From: Pseudoflavonifractor_A sp022772585
Lineage (GTDB): Bacteria > Bacillota > Clostridia > Oscillospirales > Oscillospiraceae
Reading direction: 5' to 3'
Length of the DNA stretch: 64,000 nucleotides
Assembly (NCBI RefSeq): GCF_052065415.1
Contig: NZ_JBQHUB010000001.1
Span: forward strand, 258,910-322,909
Part shown: positions 24,832 through 33,750 of the stretch, one piece after another
Layout of the letters: each line of letters begins with the position of its first letter
How positions within the stretch are numbered: the first letter of the stretch is position 1
The notes under the pieces: model-generated
Seen by the model: only the letters and a program-made list of their open reading frames with translations
What the model was told of the DNA's origin: nothing
Database searches by the model: none
Position numbers and translations under genes: made by a program

Positions 24832-26001
24832 TTAAAAGGCGCTGCGGAGAATTTTATATACGTCCTCCTGCAGCAGGAGCTTCGTGCCTTTAATGGGGCC
24901 CTCGCCCACGGCGCTGGCGGCCAGTTCGTTGAGCTTGTCCTCCTCAACGCCTAGTTCACGTAAGGTGGAGGGCAGCTCCAGCTTCTTGAAGAGATATTCC
25001 CGCAGAGCGGTAATGCCAGCTCGGGCCATGGCAAAAGGATCATCGCTGCAGGGAATGCCCCAGACGTTCACAGCGAAGTCGACGAAGTTGTCAACCGTCG
25101 TCTCGTCCAGTACGTACTCCATCCAGTGGGGCAAAATCACCGCGATGCCGGCCCCGTGGGGTACATTGTAGAAAGCACTGACGGTGTGCTCGATGTAGTG
25201 GGTGCTCCACTGGATGAGCTTGCCGTGGGCCAGCATGCTGTTGATGGTCAGGGTGGAAGCCCACATGATGTTTGCCCGGGCCTCATAGTTGCACGGGTCG
25301 GAAAGAACCGTGTCGGTGTAGTGGATCACCGTCTTCATCATACCTTCGGCCATACGGTTCTGCACATAGGTATCCGGGGTGTTGGCGAAGTAGACCTCCA
25401 TGGCGTGGCTAATGATGTCCGCACAGCCGGCAGCCGTCTGGAAGCGGGGCACAGAGTAGGTATAGGTCGGGTCCAGAATGGCAAAGCTGGGAGTGAGCAG
25501 GTCGTTGAAGAGGTGAAGCTTCTCTTTGGTGACCAGGTTGCTGATTACGGCGGTGTGATCCATCTCAGACCCGGCGGCCGCGATAGTCAGGATGCAGCCC
25601 ACAGGAAGGGCACTCTTCACCCAGTCGTTGTGTAGTACCAGATCCCAAGGGTCGCCGTCATAGCGGGCCGCCGCGGCGATGCCCTTGGCACAATCAATGG
25701 CGCTGCCGCCGCCAATGGCCAGCACCACCTCAATGCCGTCCTTACGACACAGCTTGCCGCCCTCAGCGACCGTAGTAATCACGGGGTTGGGATCTACCTG
25801 ATTGAAGAGGGTGCAGGTAATCCCCGCGTCCTTCATCCGGGACAGAGCCTCCTCACAGATCTTCATCTCGGAGTCACTGCGGCGCTTGTAGGTCACAACA
25901 AGCACCCGAGTACCGTACTCCTTAACTGCATCCACTAGGGACGCGATTTGGCCCTCGCCGAAGAAGGCCTTCGTGGGAATATGGTATGTGAAGTTGAGCA
26001 T
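24832..26001 (-). CDS. Iron-containing alcohol dehydrogenase
   Basis: The 389-residue group III alcohol dehydrogenase has the NAD-binding GGGSAIDCAKGIAAAA (about residues 97-112). Its metal ligands are supplied by DIISHAMEVYF (about 194-204) and the THYIEHTVSAFYNVPHGAG segment (about 262-280). It begins MLNFTYHIPTKAFFGEGQI. Such enzymes interconvert an aldehyde or ketone and an alcohol, and the substrate is not deducible. It is the last gene of cluster 2, 30 bases behind the permease, so it probably handles a carbonyl or alcohol product of the imported compound. Confidence 0.9.
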   Translation of the reverse strand: MLNFTYHIPTKAFFGEGQIASLVDAVKEYGTRVLVVTYKRRSDSEMKICEEALSRMKDAGITCTLFNQVDPNPVITTVAEGGKLCRKDGIEVVLAIGGGSAIDCAKGIAAAARYDGDPWDLVLHNDWVKSALPVGCILTIAAAGSEMDHTAVISNLVTKEKLHLFNDLLTPSFAILDPTYTYSVPRFQTAAGCADIISHAMEVYFANTPDTYVQNRMAEGMMKTVIHYTDTVLSDPCNYEARANIMWASTLTINSMLAHGKLIQWSTHYIEHTVSAFYNVPHGAGIAVILPHWMEYVLDETTVDNFVDFAVNVWGIPCSDDPFAMARAGITALREYLFKKLELPSTLRELGVEEDKLNELAASAVGEGPIKGTKLLLQEDVYKILRSAF

Positions 26002-26031
26002 GTGAATTCCTCCGTTCTGATATGAAAATGC

Positions 26032-26964
26032 TTACTTGCTCGTCTTATAGCGTACACCCAGGCAGGCCGGTCGGGCACTTCTGCTCTTGAGCGAGGTCAC
26101 GACCAGGGCCAGAACCGTCAGCAAATAGGGTGCCATAAGCAGGAACTGGTGCGGGATGAGACTCGTTACCTGCATCAGCAGCGCCAGTGCCTCCAAAAAA
26201 CCGAAGAGCAACGCGCCCAGCAGAATGTACGCCGGGTTCCATCTTCCAAAAATGACCAGCGCATAGGCGATATAGCCGCGCCCGGACACCATGCCGGCGG
26301 TATACTGGTTGAAGGCCGCCGTGGAGAGGTAAGTGCCCGCTGCCGCCGCAAAAAGAGTGCTGACCAGCACGCACAAAAGCCGCGTCCGGTTGACGTGAAC
26401 ACCGCGGGTTTCTGCCGCCTTGGGGCTCTCGCCGCAGGCGATGATCACGATGCCGGCCTTGGTGCGCTGAAAAAAGAACACCGAAAACACGACCAGAAGC
26501 AGTGCCAGATAGGTCAGGCCGTACTGCTGGAAGAGGACGGGACCCAGCCAGGGAATGTCACAGAGCAGCGGGATTTTGACAATGGGGAAGGTGTTCTCGG
26601 CCAAGGGCATTACCTTGGGAATGCCGAATACCAGCCGGAAGAAAAAGCTGGAACTGCCCAGAATCAACAAGTTGAAGGCGATACCCGTAATGGCCTGGTC
26701 CACGCCGAACCAGATCACCAGCGCGCCGTAAATAAGCCCGACCATAAGGCACCCGCCTACAGCGGCGAGGAAGCCCAGCCAGTAGTTACCAGTGTAATAA
26801 TTGACCATGAAGGCCATAAATGCCCCCACCGTCATCATGCCTTCCAGGCCTAGGTTCATAACGCCCGATTTCTGCGCGTACATCTCACCCAGGCTGGCAT
26901 AGAGATACGGTATCGTCATGCGCACAGCCATGGCGAACAGGCTGATAATAACCGCACAGCTCAC
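26032..26964 (-). CDS. ABC importer permease, NupQ-like (cluster 2)
   Basis: The 310-residue membrane protein carries YAQKSGVMNLGLEGMMTVGA near residues 28-47, the short-permease signature of BMP systems, and about eight hydrophobic segments. The start is GTG 26964, preceded by AAGGAGG. It overlaps the stop of the preceding permease in a GTGA arrangement, so the two are coupled. The C-terminal tail (SLKSRSARPACLGVRYKTSK) is basic and cytoplasmic. It pairs with 26961-28049. Confidence 0.92.
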   Translation of the reverse strand: MSCAVIISLFAMAVRMTIPYLYASLGEMYAQKSGVMNLGLEGMMTVGAFMAFMVNYYTGNYWLGFLAAVGGCLMVGLIYGALVIWFGVDQAITGIAFNLLILGSSSFFFRLVFGIPKVMPLAENTFPIVKIPLLCDIPWLGPVLFQQYGLTYLALLLVVFSVFFFQRTKAGIVIIACGESPKAAETRGVHVNRTRLLCVLVSTLFAAAAGTYLSTAAFNQYTAGMVSGRGYIAYALVIFGRWNPAYILLGALLFGFLEALALLMQVTSLIPHQFLLMAPYLLTVLALVVTSLKSRSARPACLGVRYKTSK

Positions 26965-28049
26965 TTCTGCCCGCCTCCTTCCACGCGCACAATCTTATAC
27001 ATGGCCAACCGATCCGCACAGATGGCCGCAACCAGAAGCATACCCTGGAGCACATCAATAATGGAGTTGGGCACACCCGTCATTACCTGCATTGCCGTCG
27101 AGCCCGAAGACAGCACACCCAGCAGCAGTCCCGCAGCCAGAATGCCGAAGGGGTTGAGGCCGCCCAGTTTTGCCGCCACAATACCGGTAAAGCCGAAGTC
27201 ATTGTTGATGGCCAGGCTGAAACGGTACTGATACCCCGCCACCTGAGATGCGCCGGCCAGGCCGGCAATCGCGCCGGAAAAGAGCATGACAAAGAGGATA
27301 ATCTTCTCGTTGTCCCAAGCCTTGAGTTTAAAAAGCGTCGCCTGCTGGTTGAGTCCGAAGCAGCGGATCTCATACCCCAACGGGGTGCGGTTGAGATAGA
27401 GAATCCCAATCAAAGTCAGGCCCAGCAGCAGAAAACCCAGATGAATGGAGGTCCCGTTGATGAGAATAGGCCACTTGCTGTTTTCGGAGATAATCTCCGT
27501 CCAGTTGAGCTTGAGTGGATCCTGCCAGACCACTTCCAGCATAAAAGTCGCAAAATAGAGCATGACGTAGTTGAGCATAACCGTCACGTAGATCTCGCTG
27601 ATGCCCAGCCGGGAGCGCAGAATGCCCGCCAGGCCGCTCCACAGCGCACCGAAGAGCATGCTCAGCACAACGGTAACCAGAATGGCCAGCACCGGCGGCA
27701 GACCGGGCATATAGAGCCCCACAATTGCCGCCCCAAGGCCGCCAGCCAGGAGAGACCCGTTTCCGCCCAGGTTTAGCACACCGGCTCGCAGACAGACGGA
27801 CAACCCCAGACCGATCCATACAATGGGGAGAGAGTTGAGCAGGGTCTGCGAGACCTGGTAATTGGATGAAAAGGCGCTTTTGAAGATGGTGATGTACGCC
27901 TGGAGCGGGTCATCGGTCATGGTCAGCATGATGAGAGAGTGCAACGTCAGACACAGCGCCAGCATTCCCAGCAGGATCAGCATCCGCTTGAGCAGGGAGC
28001 AGCTCTGCTCCTCCTCTATGCGCCAAGGAAATTTCTTTGTTTTACTCAT
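26961..28049 (-). CDS. ABC importer permease, NupP-like (cluster 2)
   Basis: The 362-residue permease has nine or so spans. It shows GLGLSVCLRAGVLNLGGNGS near residues 76-95 and the ATPase-contact loop SRLGISEIYVTVMLNYVMLY, both matching the cluster 1 homologue at 12569. Its start overlaps the ATPase stop in an ATGA arrangement. Compared with cluster 1 the protein is clearly diverged, so the two transporters are not a recent duplication. Confidence 0.92.
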   Translation of the reverse strand: MSKTKKFPWRIEEEQSCSLLKRMLILLGMLALCLTLHSLIMLTMTDDPLQAYITIFKSAFSSNYQVSQTLLNSLPIVWIGLGLSVCLRAGVLNLGGNGSLLAGGLGAAIVGLYMPGLPPVLAILVTVVLSMLFGALWSGLAGILRSRLGISEIYVTVMLNYVMLYFATFMLEVVWQDPLKLNWTEIISENSKWPILINGTSIHLGFLLLGLTLIGILYLNRTPLGYEIRCFGLNQQATLFKLKAWDNEKIILFVMLFSGAIAGLAGASQVAGYQYRFSLAINNDFGFTGIVAAKLGGLNPFGILAAGLLLGVLSSGSTAMQVMTGVPNSIIDVLQGMLLVAAICADRLAMYKIVRVEGGGQK

Positions 28050-29593
28050 TTCTGATCACCGCCGTTTATCATCCGGTCGCCAATCTCACTGAGAGAGAAT
28101 TCACCGTCGAAGATTTTGACGAGTTTTCCTTTGTAGAGTACGCCGATGCGGTCGGACAGGGCCACGAGCTCATCCAGATCCTCGCTGATCAGCAGGCAGG
28201 CCACCCCCTGCTCCCGCGCCTCCAGAAGCTTTTTCCAGATAAACTCCACAGCGATGACGTCCAGGCCGCGGGTAGGCTGCGCCGCCACAATCAGCCTGGG
28301 TCCCTTGGTGAGTTCCCGGGAGAGTACCAGCTTTTGCAGATTTCCGCCGCTGAGGGAGCGGGCGGGGTACTTGATGTCCGCCGGGCGCACGTCAAACTCC
28401 TCCACCCGCCGCTTGGACATCCTGCTCACGGCGCCCCAGTTGAGCATTCCATGTCTGTGGTACTCCTTTTCCCGGTGCGCACCGAAGATGAGGTTTTCCT
28501 CCAGAGTCATCTGGCCGATGCTGCCGTGTTCGATGCGGTCCTCCGGGATCTCCGCCACGCGCTCGCCGTACCAGTCCTCAAACTTGACCCGCGTGGAGAT
28601 CGGCTTGCCGTTGAGCAGGATCTCTCCCTGGCTGGCCGCCTGCAGCGCCGTCACCGTCCTGTAGAGGTGGTTCTGGCCGTTGCCCGACACGCCGGCAATG
28701 CCGAAAATCTCTCCCGCCCGCACATCCAGGGTCACCCCGTCCAGAGTGCAGGCCTTCTCCGCGCTCGTCGTGCTGACATCCCGCAGCTGAAGAACCGGAG
28801 AGCCGGCGCGCAACGGGGGCTTCTTTACACCCATGTCATAACTGCGGCCGATCATCATTTTGATAAGCTGTTCATGGGTCACCTCTCCGGCGTTTACCGT
28901 GCCGATGAGCTTTCCACGGCGCAGTACCGAAATCCGGTCGGCCACCTGGTCAATCTCCTTGAGCTTGTGGGAGACCATGATGACGGTAATGCCCTCCCGC
29001 TTCATATCCAGAATGTGGCCCATGAGCGTTTCTACTTCCTGCACCGTCAGAACAGCGGTCGGTTCATCCAGAATGAGAATGTCGCTGCCCAGAAACAACG
29101 CCTTGAGGATCTCAATCCACTGCTGCTCACCCACAGACAGGCGCCAGATTTCCTTGTCAAGGTCGATATCCACACCGTAGCGCTTGCACAGCTCCTCAGC
29201 ACGCTCCCGGGCCCGGCGCATATCCAGCAGCGGGCCCTTTCCATAGTCCAGGCCCAGCAGAAGGTTTTTCATACCGGAGAGTGTGGGCACGAGCATGAAG
29301 TGCTGGTGAACCATGCCGATGTTGTGCGCCGCGGCATCCTTGGGGGAGCGAAGGCGAGTCAACTTGCCGTTGATGTAAATATTTCCGGATGTCGGCCGGA
29401 GATATCCGTAAATCATGTTTGAAAGCGTACTTTTTCCGGCTCCGTTTTCTCCAAAGAAGACATGTACCTCACCCTTCTGGATAGACAACGAGACATTGTC
29501 GCAGGCTGTAAGCATACCAAACTTCTTAGTCAGCCCCTCCAGGCGGAGAATGGGTACGCTGCTCTGCTGCATATTGGTCGGTTCATGTTCCAT
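28046..29593 (-). CDS. ABC importer ATPase, tandem (cluster 2)
   Basis: The 515-residue double ATPase has a first Walker A GENGAGKS, HQHFMLVPTLSGMKN, signature LSVGEQQWIE and Walker B ILILDEPTAVLT. The second half has a degenerate Walker A (GVSGNGQNHLY) but signature LSGGNLQK. ATG 29593 is chosen because GAGGAG lies seven bases before it. A frame extension to ATG 29608 runs through that site. It energises the two permeases at 26032-28049 for the lipoprotein at 29671-30678. Confidence 0.92.
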   Translation of the reverse strand: MEHEPTNMQQSSVPILRLEGLTKKFGMLTACDNVSLSIQKGEVHVFFGENGAGKSTLSNMIYGYLRPTSGNIYINGKLTRLRSPKDAAAHNIGMVHQHFMLVPTLSGMKNLLLGLDYGKGPLLDMRRARERAEELCKRYGVDIDLDKEIWRLSVGEQQWIEILKALFLGSDILILDEPTAVLTVQEVETLMGHILDMKREGITVIMVSHKLKEIDQVADRISVLRRGKLIGTVNAGEVTHEQLIKMMIGRSYDMGVKKPPLRAGSPVLQLRDVSTTSAEKACTLDGVTLDVRAGEIFGIAGVSGNGQNHLYRTVTALQAASQGEILLNGKPISTRVKFEDWYGERVAEIPEDRIEHGSIGQMTLEENLIFGAHREKEYHRHGMLNWGAVSRMSKRRVEEFDVRPADIKYPARSLSGGNLQKLVLSRELTKGPRLIVAAQPTRGLDVIAVEFIWKKLLEAREQGVACLLISEDLDELVALSDRIGVLYKGKLVKIFDGEFSLSEIGDRMINGGDQK

Positions 29594-29670
29594 TCCCAAA
29601 CTCCTCATTTATTCCGCCAGAGGCCCGGAAGCGGACCTCCGGCGTACTGTTTGTACTTTCGCTGCCCGGG

Positions 29671-30678
29671 TTAAGGCTCAAAGGGAACGACGAGTTCGCC
29701 GCTGATGATCTGCTCCTCGACCTGACGGGCCGTCTCCACAATCTCCTTGGGCACAACGTCCTCGTTGATGAGTACCTCGCACACGCCGGCAGCCATCGAG
29801 CCCTCATAGTTGGTATAGTAGCGGTTTTCAAACTTGCCCTCACGGATAAGATCAAAGACCTCCTTCAGGGTGTTATCCCAACGGACGATCGACTGGGCGA
29901 TCACGGTCTCGGGGGCGATGTCACTTTGGTCCATCTTCTCGGCCATGGCGTAGATCCCGGCCTCCTGACAGGCCTGAATCACGCCGTCACGCTCGCCGAA
30001 GATGATGTCCGCGCCCATGGAAATCTGAGAGTTGGTGCACTCCTTGGCCTTGACAGGGTCGTACCAGGTCTCCATGTAGGACACCAGGACCTGGCAATCG
30101 GGGTTGACGGACTTGACACCGCGCGTATAGGCATTGGCCTCACTGGTAATGTTGGCCGTGGGCATGGCGGCGACGTAGCCCACCACATTGCTCTTAGTCA
30201 TCAGCCCGGCAATAACGCCCTGGACATAACAACCCTCGTGGATAGCCTGGTCATAGGCGCCCACGTTGGGCTCTGGAGTCTCCCAGTCGTTGCCGCCGCC
30301 CAGGAAGACAACGTCGGGATAGTCACCGTGGATCTTGCCCGCCGCGTCACGGCAGACACCGGCGTGGGCGATGATTACATCATACCCGGCCTCGGCATAG
30401 GTGCGCATGACCGACTCGGCGTTGTCAGAGGTCACGTTCTCAATATACTTGAACTCAAAGGGTTCGCCGCTCTCTTGCAGGCGCTGGAGGGCCAGCAACA
30501 TGCAGCGGTTGTAAATGCTCTCCACGCTGTCGGCCACAACCAGGGCGACCTGCAGCGTCTCTCCCTTCTCCTCTCCAGGGGCCTGGGTTTCCGCCGCTTT
30601 GTCGCCTCCACCGCCGCACCCGGCGAGGAGCGCAAGAAGCATCGCGGACACGAGTATTGCAGAAATCAGCTTTTTCAT
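29671..30678 (-). CDS. BMP-family substrate-binding lipoprotein (cluster 2)
   Basis: The 335-residue lipoprotein has a signal peptide with lipobox L18-A19-G20-C21 and an acidic linker. A BMP domain follows (LQVALVVADSVESIYNRCML, AEAGYDVIIAHAGVCRDAAG, VGAYDQAIHEGCYVQGVIAG). Compared with the cluster 1 lipoprotein, the pocket-lining segments differ (for instance HAGVCRD against CVGNEFSD), so a different ligand is expected. A short 96-base spacer separates it from the flavoprotein gene upstream. Confidence 0.9.
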   Translation of the reverse strand: MKKLISAILVSAMLLALLAGCGGGGDKAAETQAPGEEKGETLQVALVVADSVESIYNRCMLLALQRLQESGEPFEFKYIENVTSDNAESVMRTYAEAGYDVIIAHAGVCRDAAGKIHGDYPDVVFLGGGNDWETPEPNVGAYDQAIHEGCYVQGVIAGLMTKSNVVGYVAAMPTANITSEANAYTRGVKSVNPDCQVLVSYMETWYDPVKAKECTNSQISMGADIIFGERDGVIQACQEAGIYAMAEKMDQSDIAPETVIAQSIVRWDNTLKEVFDLIREGKFENRYYTNYEGSMAAGVCEVLINEDVVPKEIVETARQVEEQIISGELVVPFEP

Positions 30679-30774
30679 GGTTTTCCTCCTCCGTATAGTA
30701 TGTTGTATATAGGTATATAGGATCCCGATTGTTGTTCCAACGATCCGCTGGGCTTCGCTCGGCTAGGGTAAGAA

Positions 30775-31476
30775 TTACTTGCGCGGGGGCTGGAAAATGC
30801 GGTTTCTGTCGTAGTAGTACTCATCGGGCAGGCTGTCGGCCAGGGCCTCGCGGCCGCAGGCGATGATCTTCGCCGTCTCAGCCACCCGCACGCCCAGCAT
30901 GAATGAGTTCTCAAAGACGACGTCCTCCCGATCGATTTTTCCGTTGTTGTCCGCCTGCGCACCGGTACCAATATAGGCTTCTGGCATGTCGGAGGTCACG
31001 GGGAGGCAGTTCATGAGCAGAAGGTGGGCATTGAGGTACTCCATTACAACCTCCTGCCCGCCATAGTGGGTGTTGCCCTGAACGATGCAGCCGCCCACCT
31101 TCAGCAGGCGTGGCACTTTGCCCTCGGTATGGCCGAAGACGATGGCGCCCAGCCGGGTAATAATGGCGTTCATGGCGCTGGGCATGCCCATATGAAATAG
31201 GGGCACGGCGTAGATGATGCCGTCGGCGCGGATCCACTCATTGGCGAGATCGTGCAGGTCATCGTCTAGGATGCAGTTTCCTGTGCGTGTGTGGTAGGCC
31301 TTGCAGCTCTCCCTGCAGTGCTCATAGCACTTGCCGGCGATGTCATAGATCACAGTCTCTGCTCCCAGGGAGCGTGCACCCTCGGCCGCCTTTTCGGCCA
31401 GCTGGGCGGTGTTGCTGTTTTTCCTGGGGCTGCCGTTAATCACCAGGATTCTTATGTCCTTTGCGTCGATTGCCAT
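30775..31476 (-). CDS. NADPH-dependent FMN reductase-like flavoprotein (cluster 2)
   Basis: The 233-residue flavoprotein begins IRILVINGSPRKNSNTAQLA, the FMN phosphate loop, with a Cys-rich stretch CYEHCRESCKAYHTRTGNC at about residues 48-66, like the iron-sulfur flavoprotein relatives. YAVPLFHMGMPSAMNAIITR follows. ATG 31476 has AAGGAGG before it, and the gene begins one base after the creatininase stop. It is the counterpart of the cluster 1 gene at 15553-16182 and may feed electrons to the same kind of chemistry. Confidence 0.85.
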   Translation of the reverse strand: MAIDAKDIRILVINGSPRKNSNTAQLAEKAAEGARSLGAETVIYDIAGKCYEHCRESCKAYHTRTGNCILDDDLHDLANEWIRADGIIYAVPLFHMGMPSAMNAIITRLGAIVFGHTEGKVPRLLKVGGCIVQGNTHYGGQEVVMEYLNAHLLLMNCLPVTSDMPEAYIGTGAQADNNGKIDREDVVFENSFMLGVRVAETAKIIACGREALADSLPDEYYYDRNRIFQPPRK

Positions 31477-31477
31477 G

Positions 31478-32299
31478 CTACATATCCTCCTTCGACTTGA
31501 GTTCATACTCCTGCACCATCAGATCCGCCAACCAGACGCCCAGCGCGTCATAGAGGGCGTCACCAGCTTCCGCCGTGGCATAGGAGGCATCGCCGTCCTG
31601 GCCGGGGCAGTTGTCCGGGTAGTACGCCATGGAGGGGACCTTGATGGGCCGGTAGACCGCGCCGCCCAGAACGGGTTCGGCCGAACAGGGGACATCTTTC
31701 TTGGGGAAGGAGGGAATGTAGGGCTCGGCCAGCTCCATCTTCACCAGATCCGGGAAGGAGGACAGGGCGCGGGACGTCTCTCTCGCGCCGCCATGCCCAT
31801 CGGCGAAGTCCAGCGGCACCAGGCGCTTCTGGTCCCCCAAGTGGGGCAGCAGCCAGTTGACGCACATGACGTCCAGATTATTTTCAATTTCCAGCTCCTG
31901 CACCGCCACCTGCATGGCGGGTACATTTCCATCGTGACCCATGAGGAGAATAATGTGATTGAAGCCCATCTTCTGCAGGCCCACGCACATTTCCTTGAGC
32001 AGCAGCACCAGCGTGGAAGGCATCACCTGAAGGCTGCCGGGGTAGTGCATGGCCTCGGGGTGTACGCCATAGGGAATCGTGGGACCCACCAGGGCCTTAC
32101 ACCCACGCTTGTCTAGAACAGAGCATGCCCGGCAGGCAATCTCCTGGGCGATATAAGTGTCCGTTCCCAGTGGGAGGTGGTAGCCGTGCTGTTCAATGGC
32201 ACCCACCGGAATGATGCATATATCCGTCTGCTGAAGCGCATCTGCCACTTCTTTCCAGGTCATCTCCTCAAACAGAGGAATTCCCGTCTTGCTGAACAT
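31478..32299 (-). CDS. Creatininase-family amidohydrolase
   Basis: The 273-residue protein matches the creatininase fold: IPVGAIEQHGYHLPLGTD at about residues 30-47 carries a metal-binding Glu, His and Asp. LMGHDGN at about 118 replaces the usual GHGGN, and DGHGGARETS at about 171 gives the second metal ligands. Members open cyclic amides or formamides (creatinine, mycofactocin precursor peptide, formamidopyrimidine), so the substrate is open. The Gly-to-Asp change in GHDGN is unusual. It lies in the middle of the cluster 2 operon. Confidence 0.85.
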   Translation of the reverse strand: MFSKTGIPLFEEMTWKEVADALQQTDICIIPVGAIEQHGYHLPLGTDTYIAQEIACRACSVLDKRGCKALVGPTIPYGVHPEAMHYPGSLQVMPSTLVLLLKEMCVGLQKMGFNHIILLMGHDGNVPAMQVAVQELEIENNLDVMCVNWLLPHLGDQKRLVPLDFADGHGGARETSRALSSFPDLVKMELAEPYIPSFPKKDVPCSAEPVLGGAVYRPIKVPSMAYYPDNCPGQDGDASYATAEAGDALYDALGVWLADLMVQEYELKSKEDM

Positions 32300-32344
32300 A
32301 ACTGGATTTACCTCTCCTTTCGTGGTGTCAGGGGCCCGGCGCGT

Positions 32345-33346
32345 TTACTTGAACAGGCATACATCGGTGCCAAGGTTCATTTCCAGCGCCTTCTCGTAGG
32401 CCTTGTAAGCAATGGCGACATCGTTGGCACCCATGCCCAGGTGGGTCATGGTGGTGCGCTCGGTGTCAGAGGTACGGCCCGCGGCACGGCCGCAGACAAT
32501 CTCACTGAGGTTGGTGGATACCTTACTCATCCCCAGACCGTACTTCTTCTCAAAGTCGTTGACAAAGTTGAACACATCGGCCTGCTCGTTGCCGAGGATC
32601 CACTTGTCCACGCCGCCCAGAATGCCGGGGATGTCGATGTCCCACAGACAGGTAGGACAAAGGTGAGCGCCGGGAGCGATCATGTCCAGCGTAATAAGAG
32701 GAGTACGGCAGGTAGTCAGCATACAGATGATGTCTGCGCCCCTGACAGCGTCGGCTACGCTGTCGCAGGGAATGATCTCCACGCCGTACTTCTTCTCGCC
32801 ATAGGACTTGAGGTTGTTCATGGCGCCCTTGTTGAGATCGAAGACCTGAATCTTCTTCAGAGGGAAGGTCCCCAGTTCGCACATGGCCTCCAGGTGGGTC
32901 TTGCCCTGCACGCCGCAGCCGACGATGGCCAGAGTCTCGGAGTTCTTACGGGCCAGATACTTAGTGCCGATAGCGGCCATGGCAGCAGTGCGCATACCGG
33001 TGAGATAGGTGGCGTCCATGAAGGCAATGGGCATCATGGTGTCGGCGTCGTTGATGGTGGTTACACCCACGGTGTAGGGCAGGTCCTTGTTCAGGTTACC
33101 CGCGCAGCAGCCCAGCCACTTATCGCCGACCACCTTCCAGGGGCGGATGTAGGCGGGGTGGGGCAGCAGGAAGCAGTAGTTGCCCTCAGAGGGATTGAGC
33201 ACATCGCAGACGGTCTGGACAAGATCGCCGGTGCCGATGAAGCGGAGGGCGTCCTCCACGGCGGAGAGGGCCATCTTCATGTCACACACCTGCTCGAGCT
33301 CGTTCTTGGTCAGAATTCTGGTCTTCCACTGTTCGGTCTTGCTCAT
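32345..33346 (-). CDS. Ornithine cyclodeaminase / mu-crystallin-family protein
   Basis: The 333-residue NAD(P)-dependent enzyme has a dinucleotide fold with AIVGCGVQGKTHLEAM (about residues 140-155). The family's substrate part appears in GNYCFLLPHPAYIRPWKVVGDKW (positions about 55-77) and in YTVGVTTINDADTMMPIAFM. Members reduce imines or oxidise amino acids (ornithine to proline, ketimine reductase, alanine dehydrogenase). It is the first gene of cluster 2, behind a strong promoter, so a cyclic imine or amino acid may be the end product of the pathway. Confidence 0.85.
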   Translation of the reverse strand: MSKTEQWKTRILTKNELEQVCDMKMALSAVEDALRFIGTGDLVQTVCDVLNPSEGNYCFLLPHPAYIRPWKVVGDKWLGCCAGNLNKDLPYTVGVTTINDADTMMPIAFMDATYLTGMRTAAMAAIGTKYLARKNSETLAIVGCGVQGKTHLEAMCELGTFPLKKIQVFDLNKGAMNNLKSYGEKKYGVEIIPCDSVADAVRGADIICMLTTCRTPLITLDMIAPGAHLCPTCLWDIDIPGILGGVDKWILGNEQADVFNFVNDFEKKYGLGMSKVSTNLSEIVCGRAAGRTSDTERTTMTHLGMGANDVAIAYKAYEKALEMNLGTDVCLFK

Positions 33347-33468
33347 AGTTCCATTCCTCCGTTTTTTGATATTTGGGACTGCCCGGAATTCGGTTTCAAC
33401 CCCATTCGTCCTGCTCTCACATATACTTGTCTTGCGTACATTTATCTCTGCTGGGGAAGCTTTGTTTT

Positions 33469-33497
33469 ATTATAGAGCAACATTTGTTTTTTGTAAA
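33469..33497 (-). promoter_or_regulatory. Promoter of cluster 2
   Basis: Minus strand TTTACA (33497-33492), 17 bases, perfect TATAAT (33474-33469). The 5' untranslated region is about 115 bases. Confidence 0.85.
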
Positions 33498-33530
33498 GAA
33501 CTATTTTGCTGTTTTCACTAAAATGTAATA

Positions 33531-33543
33531 TTGTATAATACAA
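33531..33543. promoter_or_regulatory. Candidate operator TTGTAT-A-ATACAA
   Basis: A perfect inverted repeat with a one-base centre, 34 bases upstream of the -35 of the cluster 2 promoter. A related ATACAA half site occurs beside the DUF2284 promoter (35937-35949). The XRE-cupin protein encoded next door is the natural candidate ligand. Confidence 0.45.
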
Positions 33544-33624
33544 ATTATTTGCTACTTAATTTCGACACAATTCACGCCAGCCCGCACCGCTTTTCTGGAT
33601 GTTCCGAATCAAAGCGGATATAAA

Positions 33625-33670
33625 AAAGTGCCAGACACCAAGCCGGGAACGGGTTGGTGTCTGGCACTTT
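33625..33670 (-). terminator. Terminator of DUF2284-TauE-XRE operon
   Basis: Perfect 17-bp stem (33670-33654 with 33641-33625) followed on the minus strand by a run of T. It separates the regulator operon from cluster 2. The stretch 33347-33750 holds only this, the operator and the promoter. Confidence 0.85.
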
Positions 33671-33750
33671 GCGTCATATTTCGTGCGCTTTAGTGGAATG
33701 CCTGTTATTTATCAGAGAACGCTTTCTCAATTTTACCCATTTTATGGGTT

